From the NCBI GenBank assembly GCA_015058215.1, contig SVCU01000003.1, positions 1-64,000 on the forward strand: a stretch of DNA of 64,000 nucleotides. Direction: 5' to 3'. The translations under genes and the position numbers were made by a program. Each line of letters begins with the position of its first letter. Position 1 is the first letter of the stretch. Positions 8,918-17,861 of the stretch are shown one piece after another. The DNA is from Clostridiales bacterium (lineage in GTDB: Bacteria; Bacillota; Clostridia; Peptostreptococcales; Anaerovoracaceae). The notes beneath the pieces are model-generated. The model was not told the origin of the DNA, did no database searches, and saw only the letters and a list, made by a program, of their open reading frames with translations.

Positions 8918-9646
8918 ATGAAAACCGTCAGTGAAGTAGAAAAACTTACCGGTGTCAGCGTACGCACGCTCCATCACTATCACCAGCTGGGGCTTCTGCC
9001 CCCGACCCTCATCACCGATGCGGGCTACCGCCTTTATGACGACACGGCCCTTCGCCGGCTGCAGACCATTCTGCTGTTCCGGGAGCTGCAGTTCCCTCTG
9101 AAAGAGATCAAAGCGATCCTGGACCGTCCCGGTTTCGATCCCCTGGAGGCGCTTCAGCAGCAGATCGAACTTCTGGAGCTGCAGAAAGCCCACATCGAAG
9201 ACCTGATCGCCCTTGCCCGTTCCCTGAAACAGAAAGGAGTTCCCGCCATGAATTTCAAAGCATTTGATACCGCTGCCATCGATTCTTATAAAGAAGAAGT
9301 CAAAGAAAAATGGGGCAAGACCGAAGCCTACGCCCGGTATGAGGAAAAAGCAAAAGGCCAGAGCCCGGAAGCTCTGCAGATTGCTGCAGACGGCCTGATG
9401 GCCCTCTTTGCGGAGCTGGGCAGCCTGAAGCACCTCTCTCCTGCCTCCGCCGAAGTGCAGAGTAAGGTGAAGGAGCTGCAGAACCATATCACCGCGCATT
9501 TCTACCCCTGCACCGATCAGATCCTGGCCGGTCTGGGTCAGATGTACACCGCCGATCCCCGGTTCCGGAAGAACATCGATGCCGCCGGCGGGGAAGGTAC
9601 CGCAGAATTCGCAGCCCGTGCCATCGCCGTCTTCGCCGATCGATGA
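8918..9646 (+). CDS. MerR-family regulator with TipAS effector domain
   Basis: The 242-residue protein has the MerR helix-turn-helix (residues 1-70: SVRTLHHYHQLGLLPP and GYRLYDD), a long dimerisation coiled coil (about 75-110), and a TipAS-like antibiotic-recognition domain (about 125-240; WGKTEAYARYEEK and FYPCTDQILAGLGQMY). TipA-type proteins bind thiopeptides or other multidrug ligands and activate their own promoter. The start at 8918 has GGAGGAGG upstream. Neither a transporter nor a resistance gene is directly linked on this strand; the next gene has its own promoter, so this may be a stand-alone sequestering regulator. Confidence 0.92.
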   Translation: MKTVSEVEKLTGVSVRTLHHYHQLGLLPPTLITDAGYRLYDDTALRRLQTILLFRELQFPLKEIKAILDRPGFDPLEALQQQIELLELQKAHIEDLIALARSLKQKGVPAMNFKAFDTAAIDSYKEEVKEKWGKTEAYARYEEKAKGQSPEALQIAADGLMALFAELGSLKHLSPASAEVQSKVKELQNHITAHFYPCTDQILAGLGQMYTADPRFRKNIDAAGGEGTAEFAARAIAVFADR

Positions 9647-9700
9647 ACCGTTCGGCAAGCTTGCCAAACTAAAGTAAGACGAAAGAAAACGAGAGTTTTT

Positions 9701-9731
9701 ATGCCGCCGATTGCAGATTCGGCGGCATTTT
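9701..9731 (+). terminator. Terminator of merR overlapping the next promoter
   Basis: ATGCCGCCGA and its exact complement TCGGCGGCAT enclose an 8-nt loop, followed by TTTGTT. The loop also contains the -35 hexamer of the following gene. Confidence 0.75.
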
Positions 9732-9739
9732 GTTATAAT
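9711..9739 (+). promoter_or_regulatory. Promoter of the HAD hydrolase gene
   Basis: TTGCAG (9711-9716) and a perfect TATAAT (9734-9739), 17-nt spacing, embedded in the merR terminator. Confidence 0.75.
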
Positions 9740-9773
9740 AATACTGTTCGCGATTTTCGCAGAAGGAGGTTCT

Positions 9774-10460
9774 ATGAAAGTCATTGTTTTCGATATTGGC
9801 GGCACCCTGATGGAATACCGCAATATGCCCCACGTCTGGATCGATTATTACCAAACCGCCTTTGAACGGGTACGGGAACAGCTTCTCCCCTCCCTTTCGG
9901 ACGACGAAATCGCAGCCGCCATCGAGGTGCTGCGTTCCTATAACCCCAAGGTGAAGTACCGCGAGGTGGATTACACTCCCGAAGTGATCTTCGGGGATGC
10001 CTGCGCCTCCTGGTCCTGCCCCTACGATCTGCAGCAGGTGATCGCCACCTTCTACTCCGCTATGGAACTGGTGCCCTACACCTTCCCGGACAGCCTCCCC
10101 GCTCTGGAAGCTCTGCGGGCCAGAGGGCTGAAAATCGCCGCTCTCACCGACGTTGCCACCGGCATGCCCGATGAATTGCACAAGAGCTATTTCCCCGATC
10201 TGATGCCCTATTTCGACCTCTACGTGTCCTCCGTTTCCTGCGGTTGGCGCAAGCCCAACCCCAAGGGCCTGCAGGATATCGCAGACCACTTCGGTGCATC
10301 CCCGGAAAAACTGCTCATGATCGGCGACGAAGAAAAAGATGTGGTCGTGGCACAGCGGTTCGGCTGCCCCTCCGTCCACATCGAGCGCAAAGGCCGCGAG
10401 GCCGCCTGGGGACAGACTTATACCATCACCACCCTTGAGGAACTGCTTCCTCTTCTCTGA
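9774..10460 (+). CDS. HAD-superfamily hydrolase
   Basis: The 228-residue protein has HAD motif I (VFDIGGTL, nucleophile Asp near residue 6), motif II in IAALTDVATG, the Lys motif (GWRKPNPKGLQDIA) and motif IV GDEEKDV. The second Asp of the usual DxDxT phosphatase motif is Gly here (DIGGT). This is seen in some HAD branches and leaves the exact chemistry open. The substrate is unknown. The start at 9774 has AGAAGGAGG upstream. It is followed after 42 nt by yitT, probably co-transcribed. Confidence 0.88.
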   Translation: MKVIVFDIGGTLMEYRNMPHVWIDYYQTAFERVREQLLPSLSDDEIAAAIEVLRSYNPKVKYREVDYTPEVIFGDACASWSCPYDLQQVIATFYSAMELVPYTFPDSLPALEALRARGLKIAALTDVATGMPDELHKSYFPDLMPYFDLYVSSVSCGWRKPNPKGLQDIADHFGASPEKLLMIGDEEKDVVVAQRFGCPSVHIERKGREAAWGQTYTITTLEELLPLL

Positions 10461-10502
10461 TCGGGCAATCCCGTAAGGGCTTACAAAGGAGATCAAAGGA
10501 TC

Positions 10503-11366
10503 ATGAAAAAACACCTTTCCGTTATCACTGAATTCGGCATGATTACCATCGCCACCATCATCATCGCCGCCGGCGTATTCTTCTTCCTGGTGCCCAGCAC
10601 CGTTTCCGTAGGCAGCATTTCCGGTCTGGCTATCGTCATCGGCAACTTCATCCCCCTGCCGATCTCCGCCATCACCATGATCCTGAACGTGGCCCTGCTG
10701 ATCATCGGCTTCATTTTCATCGGGCGGGAATTCGGCGCCAAAACCGTCTATACCTCCATCCTTCTGCCCGCAGTCATCGGTGTGTACGAAACCCTGTTTC
10801 CCAATTTCACCTCCATCACCCAGGACCCGTTCATCGATATGATCTGCTACCTGTTCACCGTCAGCGTCGGTCTGGCCATGCTGTTCAACCGCAACGCTTC
10901 TTCCGGCGGTCTGGATATCGTAGCCATGCTGCTGAACAAGTTCCTGCATATGGAGCTGGGCAATGCCATGTCCACCGCCGGTATGGTGGTAGCCGTGTCT
11001 TCCATCTTCGTATCCGATATTAAAATCGTGATCTACGGCATCCTGGGCACTTACCTGAACGGCATCGTGGTGGACCACTTCATCTTCGGTCTCAACCCCA
11101 GACGGCGTGTCTGCATCGTTTCCGATAAGGAAGAAGAGATCCGTCACTTCCTTCTGGAAGAGCTGCACAGCGGTGCCACCATCTACGAAGCCATCGGTGC
11201 CTACACCATGGAGCCCCGCAGAGAGATCCTGGCCATCGTGGATAAGCACGAATACGGAAAGCTGATGACCTTCATCGAAAAGCATGACCCGGATGCTTTT
11301 GTGACCGTATACCCCGTAAACAAAGTGATGTACAAGCCCAAACAGCCGTCCCGGTTCCGCGAATAA
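10503..11366 (+). CDS. YitT family membrane protein
   Basis: The 287-residue protein has about five or six hydrophobic helices in residues 1-195 (YitT/DUF161 domain, with the FLVPSTVSVGSISGLAIV and RNASSGGLDIVAMLLNK segments). A cytoplasmic DUF2179 domain follows (about residues 215-275: GATIYEAIGAYTMEPRREIL). The architecture is standard for YitT proteins of Firmicutes, whose transport function is unknown. RBS AAAGGAG lies before 10503. The gene ends at a strong bidirectional terminator. Confidence 0.93.
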   Translation: MKKHLSVITEFGMITIATIIIAAGVFFFLVPSTVSVGSISGLAIVIGNFIPLPISAITMILNVALLIIGFIFIGREFGAKTVYTSILLPAVIGVYETLFPNFTSITQDPFIDMICYLFTVSVGLAMLFNRNASSGGLDIVAMLLNKFLHMELGNAMSTAGMVVAVSSIFVSDIKIVIYGILGTYLNGIVVDHFIFGLNPRRRVCIVSDKEEEIRHFLLEELHSGATIYEAIGAYTMEPRREILAIVDKHEYGKLMTFIEKHDPDAFVTVYPVNKVMYKPKQPSRFRE

Positions 11367-11392
11367 CGCATACTTTATAGGCTGAATAACAA

Positions 11393-11457
11393 AGCGGGCA
11401 ATGCATCGGAAACCGCCCAGGCGGTTTTCGGTGCATTGCCCGTTTCTCTTTTTTTGC
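11393..11457. terminator. Bidirectional terminator
   Basis: A stem of about 24 bp (starting GCGGGCAATGCA, with its complement ending TGCATTGCCCGTTT) followed by CTCTTTTTTT. It serves yitT on the plus strand and probably the small membrane protein gene on the minus strand. Confidence 0.9.
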
Positions 11458-11484
11458 AAGGTCCCTTTTCCGGGAGAGCTTTTT

Positions 11485-11874
11485 TTATTCTTCAGCGGCG
11501 AGCCGGCTCTGCAATTCCTGCAGGGCGGCAAAGCCGCGGTCCCTGTGGTCATAATGGTAGGTCAGCATGAAATGCATGCCGTCCATGAGATACACATTGG
11601 CCACGCCGATCTTGCCGCGGCTGGTCACCTGAACACCGTTCCACCGCAGTTCTTTTACCCGGTCCAGAGAATAGATCCGTTCCTGTTTCTTGTAGACGAT
11701 GGTGAGTTTTCCATCCTCCAGCTTCCATTTGGGATAGTTTTTATCGGCCTGACACCACCGGGTTTCTTCCGGCCCAATGGGGGAACGGAACAGCTTGCGC
11801 ACCCCTAATACCAGGATCAGGACCACCACGACGATGGGCAGTACGATCAGCAGAAATGTTTCAAAAGGCAGCAT
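11485..11874 (-). CDS. Small membrane-anchored protein of unknown function
   Basis: The 129-residue protein has one N-terminal membrane helix (about residues 6-27, FLLIVLPIVVVVLILVLGV). A soluble beta-rich domain follows (WKLEDGKLTIVYKKQERIYSLDRVKEL), resembling the PH-like YcxB/bPH type domains only in general pattern. The family is not recognised. It lies 35 nt downstream of the exonuclease gene on the same strand, so it may end that operon. Confidence 0.7.
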   Translation of the reverse strand: MLPFETFLLIVLPIVVVVLILVLGVRKLFRSPIGPEETRWCQADKNYPKWKLEDGKLTIVYKKQERIYSLDRVKELRWNGVQVTSRGKIGVANVYLMDGMHFMLTYHYDHRDRGFAALQELQSRLAAEE

Positions 11875-11909
11875 GGAATGTTCTCCTTTCTGATTTCAGA
11901 CTCACGGCC

Positions 11910-12665
11910 TTACAGGTCGATTTCGAGGGTGACGGGGCAGTGATCGCTGCCGAACACGTCGGTGTGCTGGGTCACTTCCCGGATCCGGTCCGCGATGCGG
12001 TCGGACACCAGGAAATAATCGATGCGCCACCCGGCATTGTTGGCGCGGGAATTGAACCGGTAGGACCACCAGGTATATGCCCCCGTCACATCGGGGTACA
12101 GGTGGCGGAAGCTGTCGGTGAAGCCGGCGGCCAGAAGTTCTTCGAACTTGGCCCGTTCCTGGTCGGAAAAGCCGGCGTTGCCCCGGTTGGTTTTGGGGTT
12201 CTTCAGATCGATCTCGGTGCGGGCCACGTTCAGATCGCCGCAGATGATCACCGGTTTCTTTTGGTCCAGTTTGCAGACGTATTCCCGGAAGGCATCCTCC
12301 CAGGCCATGCGGTAATCGATGCGCTTCAGGCCGTCCTGGGCATTGGGCACGTATTCGGTCACCAGATAAAAGTTTTCAAACTCCAGGGTAATGGCTCTGC
12401 CTTCCTGGTCGTGCCCCTCCGCATCGATGTGCAGATGGCAGGAGATGGGCTCTTTCTTCGTAAAAATCGCTGTGCCGGAATAGCCCTTCTTCACGGCACT
12501 GTTCCAGTATTCGTGATAGCCGGGGAGATCCACCTCCGCCTGGCCCTGCTGCATTTTGGTTTCCTGCAGACAGATGGCATCGGGAGACAGCTGCGTTACA
12601 AAGTCCGCAAAGCCTTTCCCCAGACAGGCACGAAGACCGTTCACGTTCCAGGTCGTCAGTTTCAT
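11910..12665 (-). CDS. xth: Exodeoxyribonuclease III (AP endonuclease)
   Basis: The 251-residue protein has all the ExoIII/Ape1 family blocks: MKLTTWNVNGLRA (Asn metal site), ICLQETKM (catalytic Glu), GYSGTAIFTK, ICGDLNVA (Asp/Asn), WWSYRFNSRANNAGWRIDYF and GSDHCPV (catalytic His). It cleaves DNA at abasic sites and removes 3' blocks. The start at 12665 has GGAGGG at 7-nt spacing. ATG and the TGA stop of the upstream cyclo-ligase gene overlap (ATGA), implying translational coupling. Confidence 0.95.
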   Translation of the reverse strand: MKLTTWNVNGLRACLGKGFADFVTQLSPDAICLQETKMQQGQAEVDLPGYHEYWNSAVKKGYSGTAIFTKKEPISCHLHIDAEGHDQEGRAITLEFENFYLVTEYVPNAQDGLKRIDYRMAWEDAFREYVCKLDQKKPVIICGDLNVARTEIDLKNPKTNRGNAGFSDQERAKFEELLAAGFTDSFRHLYPDVTGAYTWWSYRFNSRANNAGWRIDYFLVSDRIADRIREVTQHTDVFGSDHCPVTLEIDL

Positions 12666-13249
12666 TCCAATCCCTCCAGACAATCATAGGCTTCCGAAGG
12701 GGTGATCACGTAATCCATGCGGAAGTCGGTGGGTTCCGCGGGCAGGGTCTCCTCCTGCACCTGGAAATCGTAGGCGATGCCCACCTTCAGCACATTGGCC
12801 CGCAGCCCGGGCAGGAAGCGGTCGTAGCAGCCCTTGCCGAAACCGATGCGGTTTCCCTGCTTATCAAAGGCCACACCGGGGATCACCACCAGGTCGATGG
12901 CGGAAAGATCGGCTTTGGGGCAAAGGTCCCGGTTGGGTTCCAGGATTCCCAGAGGAGATACCTGCAGATAGCTGGGATCGCCGCCCGGGATCTCGTAGGC
13001 GTGCACGATGAAATTCTCATCGGTATAGGGCAGCACCAGGGTCTTCCCTTCTGCCAGAACGCTTTGGATCAGGAGATCCGTGGGCATTTCGTTCCGGTAG
13101 TCCATATAAAGCATCACGGTTTTGGAGAGGTGGTACAGCCCCATGGAAAGGATCCGCATGGCCACCATCTGGCCGGCCGCTTCCGTTTCTTCTTTGGTCA
13201 GTGCCTTGCGCTTCTGCAGCATGGCTTTGCGAATTTCGTTCTTTTCCAT
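12662..13249 (-). CDS. fthC: 5-formyltetrahydrofolate cyclo-ligase
   Basis: The 195-residue protein begins MEKNEIRKAMLQKRKAL at 13249 with GGGAGG upstream; the open frame continues upstream but without a start site. Family motifs are YMDYRNEMPT, the ATP loop in VIPGVAFDKQGNRIGFGKGCYDRFL, and VGIAYDFQVQEETLP. It converts 5-formyl-THF to 5,10-methenyl-THF, returning a folate storage form to one-carbon metabolism. It overlaps the exonuclease gene by 4 nt. Confidence 0.95.
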   Translation of the reverse strand: MEKNEIRKAMLQKRKALTKEETEAAGQMVAMRILSMGLYHLSKTVMLYMDYRNEMPTDLLIQSVLAEGKTLVLPYTDENFIVHAYEIPGGDPSYLQVSPLGILEPNRDLCPKADLSAIDLVVIPGVAFDKQGNRIGFGKGCYDRFLPGLRANVLKVGIAYDFQVQEETLPAEPTDFRMDYVITPSEAYDCLEGLE

Positions 13250-13448
13250 GGTTTCCTCCCGGCCCCGTGGGCCTCTTGTTTTTCTGAGTTTCTTTCTGTA
13301 TTTTAACACGGGGCAGCCTTCGGTACAAGTGCGGAAATCATTGCAGCGCTGCATCGCCTCCTTTCCGCCTCTGAAAGCTGTGTGAAATTTGCCGGTTTTT
13401 CTTTTCTTTCCCCGAAAAAACAGGTATACTCTTTCCCGGAGGTATTCT

Positions 13449-14249
13449 ATGAAACGACTTTCTCTGATTTTAGCATTGATCCTGCTGCTCCTTCTGGCCG
13501 GCTGTGCGGCCGCACCCAAAGAGCAGGCGGAGGATACCGGTCTGGTATCTGCAGGCAAGGTGCTCTGCCTTTCCCCTTCCGTCCGCTTCACCGAAGAAAC
13601 TCTGGCCCAAAAGGAGATCCTGCAGGCGGATTCTCTCAGCTTTTTCAGCACCACGGTACTGGGTCTCAACGCCCTGATGGACGGCGACGGTGATTCCTTC
13701 CTGACCCTGCAGCCCGTTGCGGAGTTCTATGCAAACCGCACCAAAGAGCTGACTGCCGAAACCCTTTCCCACACCTGCGACCTGAAAATGCTGCTCACGG
13801 CTGACGATACCGCCCTTCTGGAACGACTGAACACCGCCCTTTCCGACCTGAAAGCGGACGGCACTCTGGACAACCTGTACCGGACCTGGGTCACCGATCT
13901 TTCCGCCGGCGGCCGCCCCGAGGATGCGGAACAGCAGCCCGTGCTCCCCACCTACACCGATGCGGATGCTCCCCTGATCCGCGTGGGCATCTGCGGCAGC
14001 CTGCCCCTTGTGGACTATGTCAGCAGCGAAGGCCAGGCCTCCGGTTACAGCACCGCCCTTATGGCCGCCATCGCAGAGAAGCTGCAGGCCAATGTGGAGT
14101 TCGTGCAGATCCTGCCCGATGCCAAGGTTTCCGCCCTGCTTTCCAACAAGATCGATGTTTACTTCTGGCACTTCCTGGACATCCCCGCAAACTGCGCTGC
14201 CACGGAGGCCTACGCCAGCTGCCCCGCCGCCCTCCTGACGGTAAAATAG
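13449..14249 (+). CDS. Solute-binding lipoprotein with permuted-looking SBP_bac_3 lobes
   Basis: The 266-residue protein has a lipoprotein signal (MKRLSLILALILLLLLAGC, lipobox LAGC). Residues about 30-155 resemble the second lobe and C-terminal end of family-3 amino-acid-binding proteins (ALSDLKADGTLDNLYRTW is normally the very end). Residues about 175-240 resemble the N-terminal lobe (LIRVGICGSLPLVDYV and GYSTALMAAIAEKL is normally the start). The order is thus reversed and each lobe appears once, so it is permuted or a remnant of two fused proteins. There is no ABC permease or ATPase nearby. A -10 like TATACT lies at 13425-13430 and RBS GGAGG precedes 13449. Confidence 0.8.
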   Translation: MKRLSLILALILLLLLAGCAAAPKEQAEDTGLVSAGKVLCLSPSVRFTEETLAQKEILQADSLSFFSTTVLGLNALMDGDGDSFLTLQPVAEFYANRTKELTAETLSHTCDLKMLLTADDTALLERLNTALSDLKADGTLDNLYRTWVTDLSAGGRPEDAEQQPVLPTYTDADAPLIRVGICGSLPLVDYVSSEGQASGYSTALMAAIAEKLQANVEFVQILPDAKVSALLSNKIDVYFWHFLDIPANCAATEAYASCPAALLTVK

Positions 14250-14302
14250 GCGGTTTGCAGGCGGTTTACATAACAAAAAAGAAGTAATGCGAAGGCAAAA
14301 GA

Positions 14303-14337
14303 AAAGCCTCTGAACCGACGTTCAGAGGCTTTTTTCT
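14303..14337. terminator. Bidirectional terminator
   Basis: AAAAGCCTCTGAA and its complement around a 6-nt loop, followed by TTTTTTC, and with A/T tracts on both sides. It separates the lipoprotein gene from the convergent pxp operon. A further small palindrome (GCGGTTAA...TTAACCGC) lies at 14357-14382. Confidence 0.85.
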
Positions 14338-14417
14338 TGTTCTTTGTGTTCTTTTAGCGGTTAAGTTTTAACTTTAACCGCACCATTTTCAATTTGCTTT
14401 ACACCGCGCACTGCCGC

Positions 14418-15239
14418 TTATCTGGCTTTCTTTTCTTCCAGATAATCGTTCAATTTGCAGTTTTCCACGTCCACGATGAACATATGCCCGGGAGCATGGG
14501 TGATGGCAATGGGCGGGGCAGCGTTCTCCACGGCCGCCTGGGGCGTAACGCCGCAGGGCCAGAAGACGGGGATCTCCCCTTCCTTGATGGTGACGCTTTC
14601 GCCGTATTCCGGGTTCATGACATCCTTGACACCGATCGCGGCGGGGTCACCCATGTGAACGGGGGCACCGTGTACATTGGGCATGGCCTTGGTGATTTCG
14701 TAGGCCTTCTTGGCATCTTCGGGAGTCATGGGGCGCATGCTGCAGACCATGGGGCCCTTGAAGGGGCCGGCGGGCACGGTCTGGATGCCGGTCTTGAACA
14801 TGGGTACATTTCTGCCTTCCGCAATGTGGCGCACTTCGATACCGGCTTTCATCAGGGCTTCTTCGAAGGAGAAGCTGCAGCCCAGCAGGAAACCGGTCAT
14901 GCCTTCTTCCCAGAACGGGGTGGCGTCGGTGACCACTTCCGCCAGCTTGCCGTAGCGGTAAATGAAATACTTGGGGATGTCGGTCAGCAGGTTAGCATCG
15001 CCCATATCTACGGTCATGGGTGTGCCTCTGGTGATTTCCAGCACCGGGCAGGGGAAGGGATTGTTCTTGCAGAACTGTTCGAAATCCGCTGCGTATTCCT
15101 TGGGAAGGATCACCAGATTGGCCTGGGCATAGCCCTGGCTCATGCCGGCGGTGGGGAAATCGATCTCCCCTGCACGGATGCGCTGACGCACTTCCGCAGG
15201 GGCCATATGTTCATAGGGGGTGATATCAAACTTTGCCAT
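14418..15239 (-). CDS. Putative hydro-lyase, DUF1445 (YcsI family)
   Basis: The 273-residue protein begins MAKFDITPYEHMAPAEVRQRIRAG, follows AGGAGG, and carries the DUF1445 pattern including FLLGCSFSFEEAL, FKGPMVCSMRPM and FWPCGVTPQ. The family includes D-glutamate cyclases, which make 5-oxo-D-proline from D-glutamate, so a role beside a 5-oxoprolinase is chemically sensible. It is the last gene of the NRAMP-pxpA-pxpB-pxpC-DUF1445 operon. B. subtilis has the same gene set (ycsG-ycsF-ycsI-kipI-kipA) in a different order. Confidence 0.9.
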   Translation of the reverse strand: MAKFDITPYEHMAPAEVRQRIRAGEIDFPTAGMSQGYAQANLVILPKEYAADFEQFCKNNPFPCPVLEITRGTPMTVDMGDANLLTDIPKYFIYRYGKLAEVVTDATPFWEEGMTGFLLGCSFSFEEALMKAGIEVRHIAEGRNVPMFKTGIQTVPAGPFKGPMVCSMRPMTPEDAKKAYEITKAMPNVHGAPVHMGDPAAIGVKDVMNPEYGESVTIKEGEIPVFWPCGVTPQAAVENAAPPIAITHAPGHMFIVDVENCKLNDYLEEKKAR

Positions 15240-15282
15240 GGTATCCTCCTTACACTTCTTCGATATTGCCGCGCTGCTGCGC

Positions 15283-16302
15283 TTACAATTCTTCAATCAT
15301 GGCGCGGTACTCTTCGTCGCCGATGCGGACGTTGAATTCGCGGATGCGGTTTCCGGGGATCAGAGTATCGAACTTGAGACGCTGCTCGTGATTGGCCTGT
15401 CTGCGGGCGCAGAAGGCATCCTGTGCGGTCTCGATGTCGGTCAGAACGAACCGGATCCGGTCGCCGGCCTTAGCCTGGGCGATCTTGGGGATATCCGCAT
15501 TGATGACGCTGCCGATCTTGGCGTAGCCGCCGGTGGTCTGCCGGTCGGACAGCATGATGATGGGCATACCGCTGTCGGGCACCTGGATGGCACCGAAGGC
15601 AATGCCGTCGGAAATGATGTTGCTGTCGGTCACGGTTTCGATGACGGGGCCGTCGAGGCGGCATCCCATGCGGTCGAACTGGGGGCTGACGGTATAGGTT
15701 TCGCTCAGGAAGGTTTCAATGCCCTTCGCCGTAAACTTTTCCTCCTGGGGCCCCAGCAGCACGCGGACGGTGATATCGCTTTCGTAGACCACCGGTTCCA
15801 CGAACCGCTTTTCCAAGTTGTTGGGTACGGAGAACGGCAGACGGAACTCCAGGGTGTCGCCGGCCTTCAGCTTTCTGCCCTCCAAACCGCCCAAATGCGC
15901 CTTGGTATAGGTAGCACGGCTCCCCAGTACCTTTTTGATGTCTAAGCCGCCGTTAAAGGCGATATAAGCCCTGCAGCCGCTCTTCAGATGGCCGAAGGAG
16001 AGCTTGTCTCCCGGCTGCACCCGTACGGCCCGGTAATTGTCGATGGGTTGGTTGTTGATCTTGGGGGACATATCCGCGCCGGTGACGGCGATGACGGTCT
16101 CCGTGGTGAATTCCAGAACGGGGCCCATCATTTCCGCTTCGAGCACCGCCTCGTAGACGTTGTTTCCAACCAATATATTGGACATTTTATAGGCGTTCCG
16201 GTCCACGGCACCGGACATGGCCATGCCGTAGCGCTGGTAGCCCGGGCGGCCGAAATCCTGGACGGTGGTCTGGAACCCGCCGTTTTTAACGATGATGCCC
16301 AT
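15283..16302 (-). CDS. pxpC: 5-oxoprolinase subunit C (biotin-dependent carboxyltransferase family)
   Basis: The 339-residue protein has the KipA/PxpC family start GGFQTTVQDFGRPGYQRYGM followed by SGAVDRNAY, and later QVPDSGMPIIMLSDRQTTGGYAK. With PxpA and PxpB it hydrolyses 5-oxo-L-proline to glutamate at the cost of ATP. The start lies 3 nt after the pxpB stop, so the two are tightly coupled. Length is normal for the family. Confidence 0.95.
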   Translation of the reverse strand: MGIIVKNGGFQTTVQDFGRPGYQRYGMAMSGAVDRNAYKMSNILVGNNVYEAVLEAEMMGPVLEFTTETVIAVTGADMSPKINNQPIDNYRAVRVQPGDKLSFGHLKSGCRAYIAFNGGLDIKKVLGSRATYTKAHLGGLEGRKLKAGDTLEFRLPFSVPNNLEKRFVEPVVYESDITVRVLLGPQEEKFTAKGIETFLSETYTVSPQFDRMGCRLDGPVIETVTDSNIISDGIAFGAIQVPDSGMPIIMLSDRQTTGGYAKIGSVINADIPKIAQAKAGDRIRFVLTDIETAQDAFCARRQANHEQRLKFDTLIPGNRIREFNVRIGDEEYRAMIEEL

Positions 16303-16305
16303 GGG

Positions 16306-17037
16306 CTACTTCTCCTCTCTCAGGGTAACTTTGCACTGGTATGTACCGGCTTCCGCCTGGGCCAGGATCCGGTCGTACTCCGCCTGGTCAATGGCGCGGA
16401 ACTTGATGTATTCGCCTGCATCCAGCAGGATGGGCTGTTCTCTTCTGGGGTCGTAGAGCTTGACGGGAGTTCTGCCGATCAGCTGCCAGCCACCGGGAGA
16501 ATCCATGGGATAAATGCCCGTCTGCGCACCGGCGATGCCCACGCTGCCGCCGGGAATCAGCACTCTGGGAGTCTTCAGTCTGGGGGTGGCGAGGCGCTCG
16601 TCCATGCCGCCCAGATAGGAGAACCCGGGGGTAAAGCCCAGCATATAGACCAGGTATTCCCCGCCGCTGTGCAGTTCGATGACCTGCTTGGGCGTGAGGG
16701 AATTGTGTTCCGCCACGTGCTCCAGGTCAGGGCCGAATTCTCCGCCGTACAGGACGGGGATCTCGATGACCGCAGCGGGGCCGCTCTGCCCTTCGTAGGA
16801 GCCGGCCAGCAGAGTTTCCAGCTTTTCCCGCAGTTCTTTATACCGGATCAGTTCCGGTTCGTAGTGGATGGTGAGAGAACAGTAGGTCGGTACGGTCTCC
16901 ACGATCCCCTCGATCTGTTCTGCAGCCAGCGCCTTATCGAAGGCTCTGATTTTGCTGTTGATCTCGTAGCTGATCTCGCTGCCGAATTCGATGGCCAGAG
17001 AGGTATCACTTGAAATTTTGATGATGGGCTGGTTCAT
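16306..17037 (-). CDS. pxpB: 5-oxoprolinase subunit B
   Basis: The 243-residue protein has the family signature GFTPGFSYLGGMDERLATPR, the GGSVGIAGAQTGIYP block and the closing GGWQLIGRTP. It is the KipI/allophanate-hydrolase-subunit-1 partner of PxpC, and the two normally form a hetero-oligomer. In B. subtilis the homologue KipI also inhibits the sporulation kinase KinA; whether that applies here is not visible. Confidence 0.95.
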   Translation of the reverse strand: MNQPIIKISSDTSLAIEFGSEISYEINSKIRAFDKALAAEQIEGIVETVPTYCSLTIHYEPELIRYKELREKLETLLAGSYEGQSGPAAVIEIPVLYGGEFGPDLEHVAEHNSLTPKQVIELHSGGEYLVYMLGFTPGFSYLGGMDERLATPRLKTPRVLIPGGSVGIAGAQTGIYPMDSPGGWQLIGRTPVKLYDPRREQPILLDAGEYIKFRAIDQAEYDRILAQAEAGTYQCKVTLREEK

Positions 17038-17093
17038 ACAAGCTCTTCTTTCCGATCTGCCGCAGGGTGCGGCAGGTACTTTACAAATTTAAT

Positions 17094-17861
17094 TTAGACC
17101 AGTTCGGCCATGGGCACGATTTCGATGCCCTCTGCCTGCAGGGCTTCCCGCAGACGCTTTACGAATTCCACAGCCTGGGGGTTATCGCCGTGGACGCAGA
17201 CGGAGTCCGCCTTGATGGGCAGCAGATTGCCGGTGACGGTTTCCACCACACCTTCTTTGATCATGCGGATGGTGCGGGAAACGGCCAGGTCTGCATCGTG
17301 GATCACTGCGCCGGGCATCTTTCTGGGAGCCAGGCTGCCGTCATCCATGTAAGCGCGGTCAGCGAACACTTCGCTGGCACAGCGGAGACCGACTTCTTTT
17401 GCGGCGGCAATGTGCTGGCTTTCCGCCAGACCCAGCAGGATCAGATCGGGATCCACTTCCTTGATGCCTTCGCAGATGGCCTTGGCCAGGGCGAAGTCCT
17501 TGCCGGCCATGTTGTAGAACGCACCGTGGGGCTTCACATGCTGCAGCTTGATGCCCTGGGCCTTGGTGAAGGCCAGCAGTGCGCCCACCTGATATTTGAT
17601 GTAAGCCTTGGCTTCTTCGGCGGAGATCACCATATTGCGGCGGCCGAAGCCCTGCAGGTCGGGGAAGCCGGGGTGGGCTCCCACAGCAGTGCCGTTTGCG
17701 GCAGCCATGGCTACGGTTTTCTCCATCACCACGGGGTCGCCGGCATGGAAGCCGCAGGCCACGTTGGCGGAGGAAATGTATTTCAGAACGTCTTTATCCA
17801 TGCCGATGGTGTAAGCGCCGAAGCTTTCACCCAGGTCGGCATTCAGGTCAACTTTATACAT
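17094..17861 (-). CDS. pxpA: 5-oxoprolinase subunit A (LamB/YcsF family)
   Basis: The 255-residue protein carries the invariant YcsF blocks [25 protein letters not shown] and [12 protein letters not shown], all with the expected Asp, His and Lys residues. The ATG at 17861 is chosen because the family start [12 protein letters not shown] aligns and AAGGA lies upstream. It acts with PxpB and PxpC. A GC-rich inverted repeat at 17935-17961 lies between this gene and the NRAMP-like gene and may act as an mRNA-stability or partial attenuation element. Confidence 0.96.
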   Translation of the reverse strand: MYKVDLNADLGESFGAYTIGMDKDVLKYISSANVACGFHAGDPVVMEKTVAMAAANGTAVGAHPGFPDLQGFGRRNMVISAEEAKAYIKYQVGALLAFTKAQGIKLQHVKPHGAFYNMAGKDFALAKAICEGIKEVDPDLILLGLAESQHIAAAKEVGLRCASEVFADRAYMDDGSLAPRKMPGAVIHDADLAVSRTIRMIKEGVVETVTGNLLPIKADSVCVHGDNPQAVEFVKRLREALQAEGIEIVPMAELV

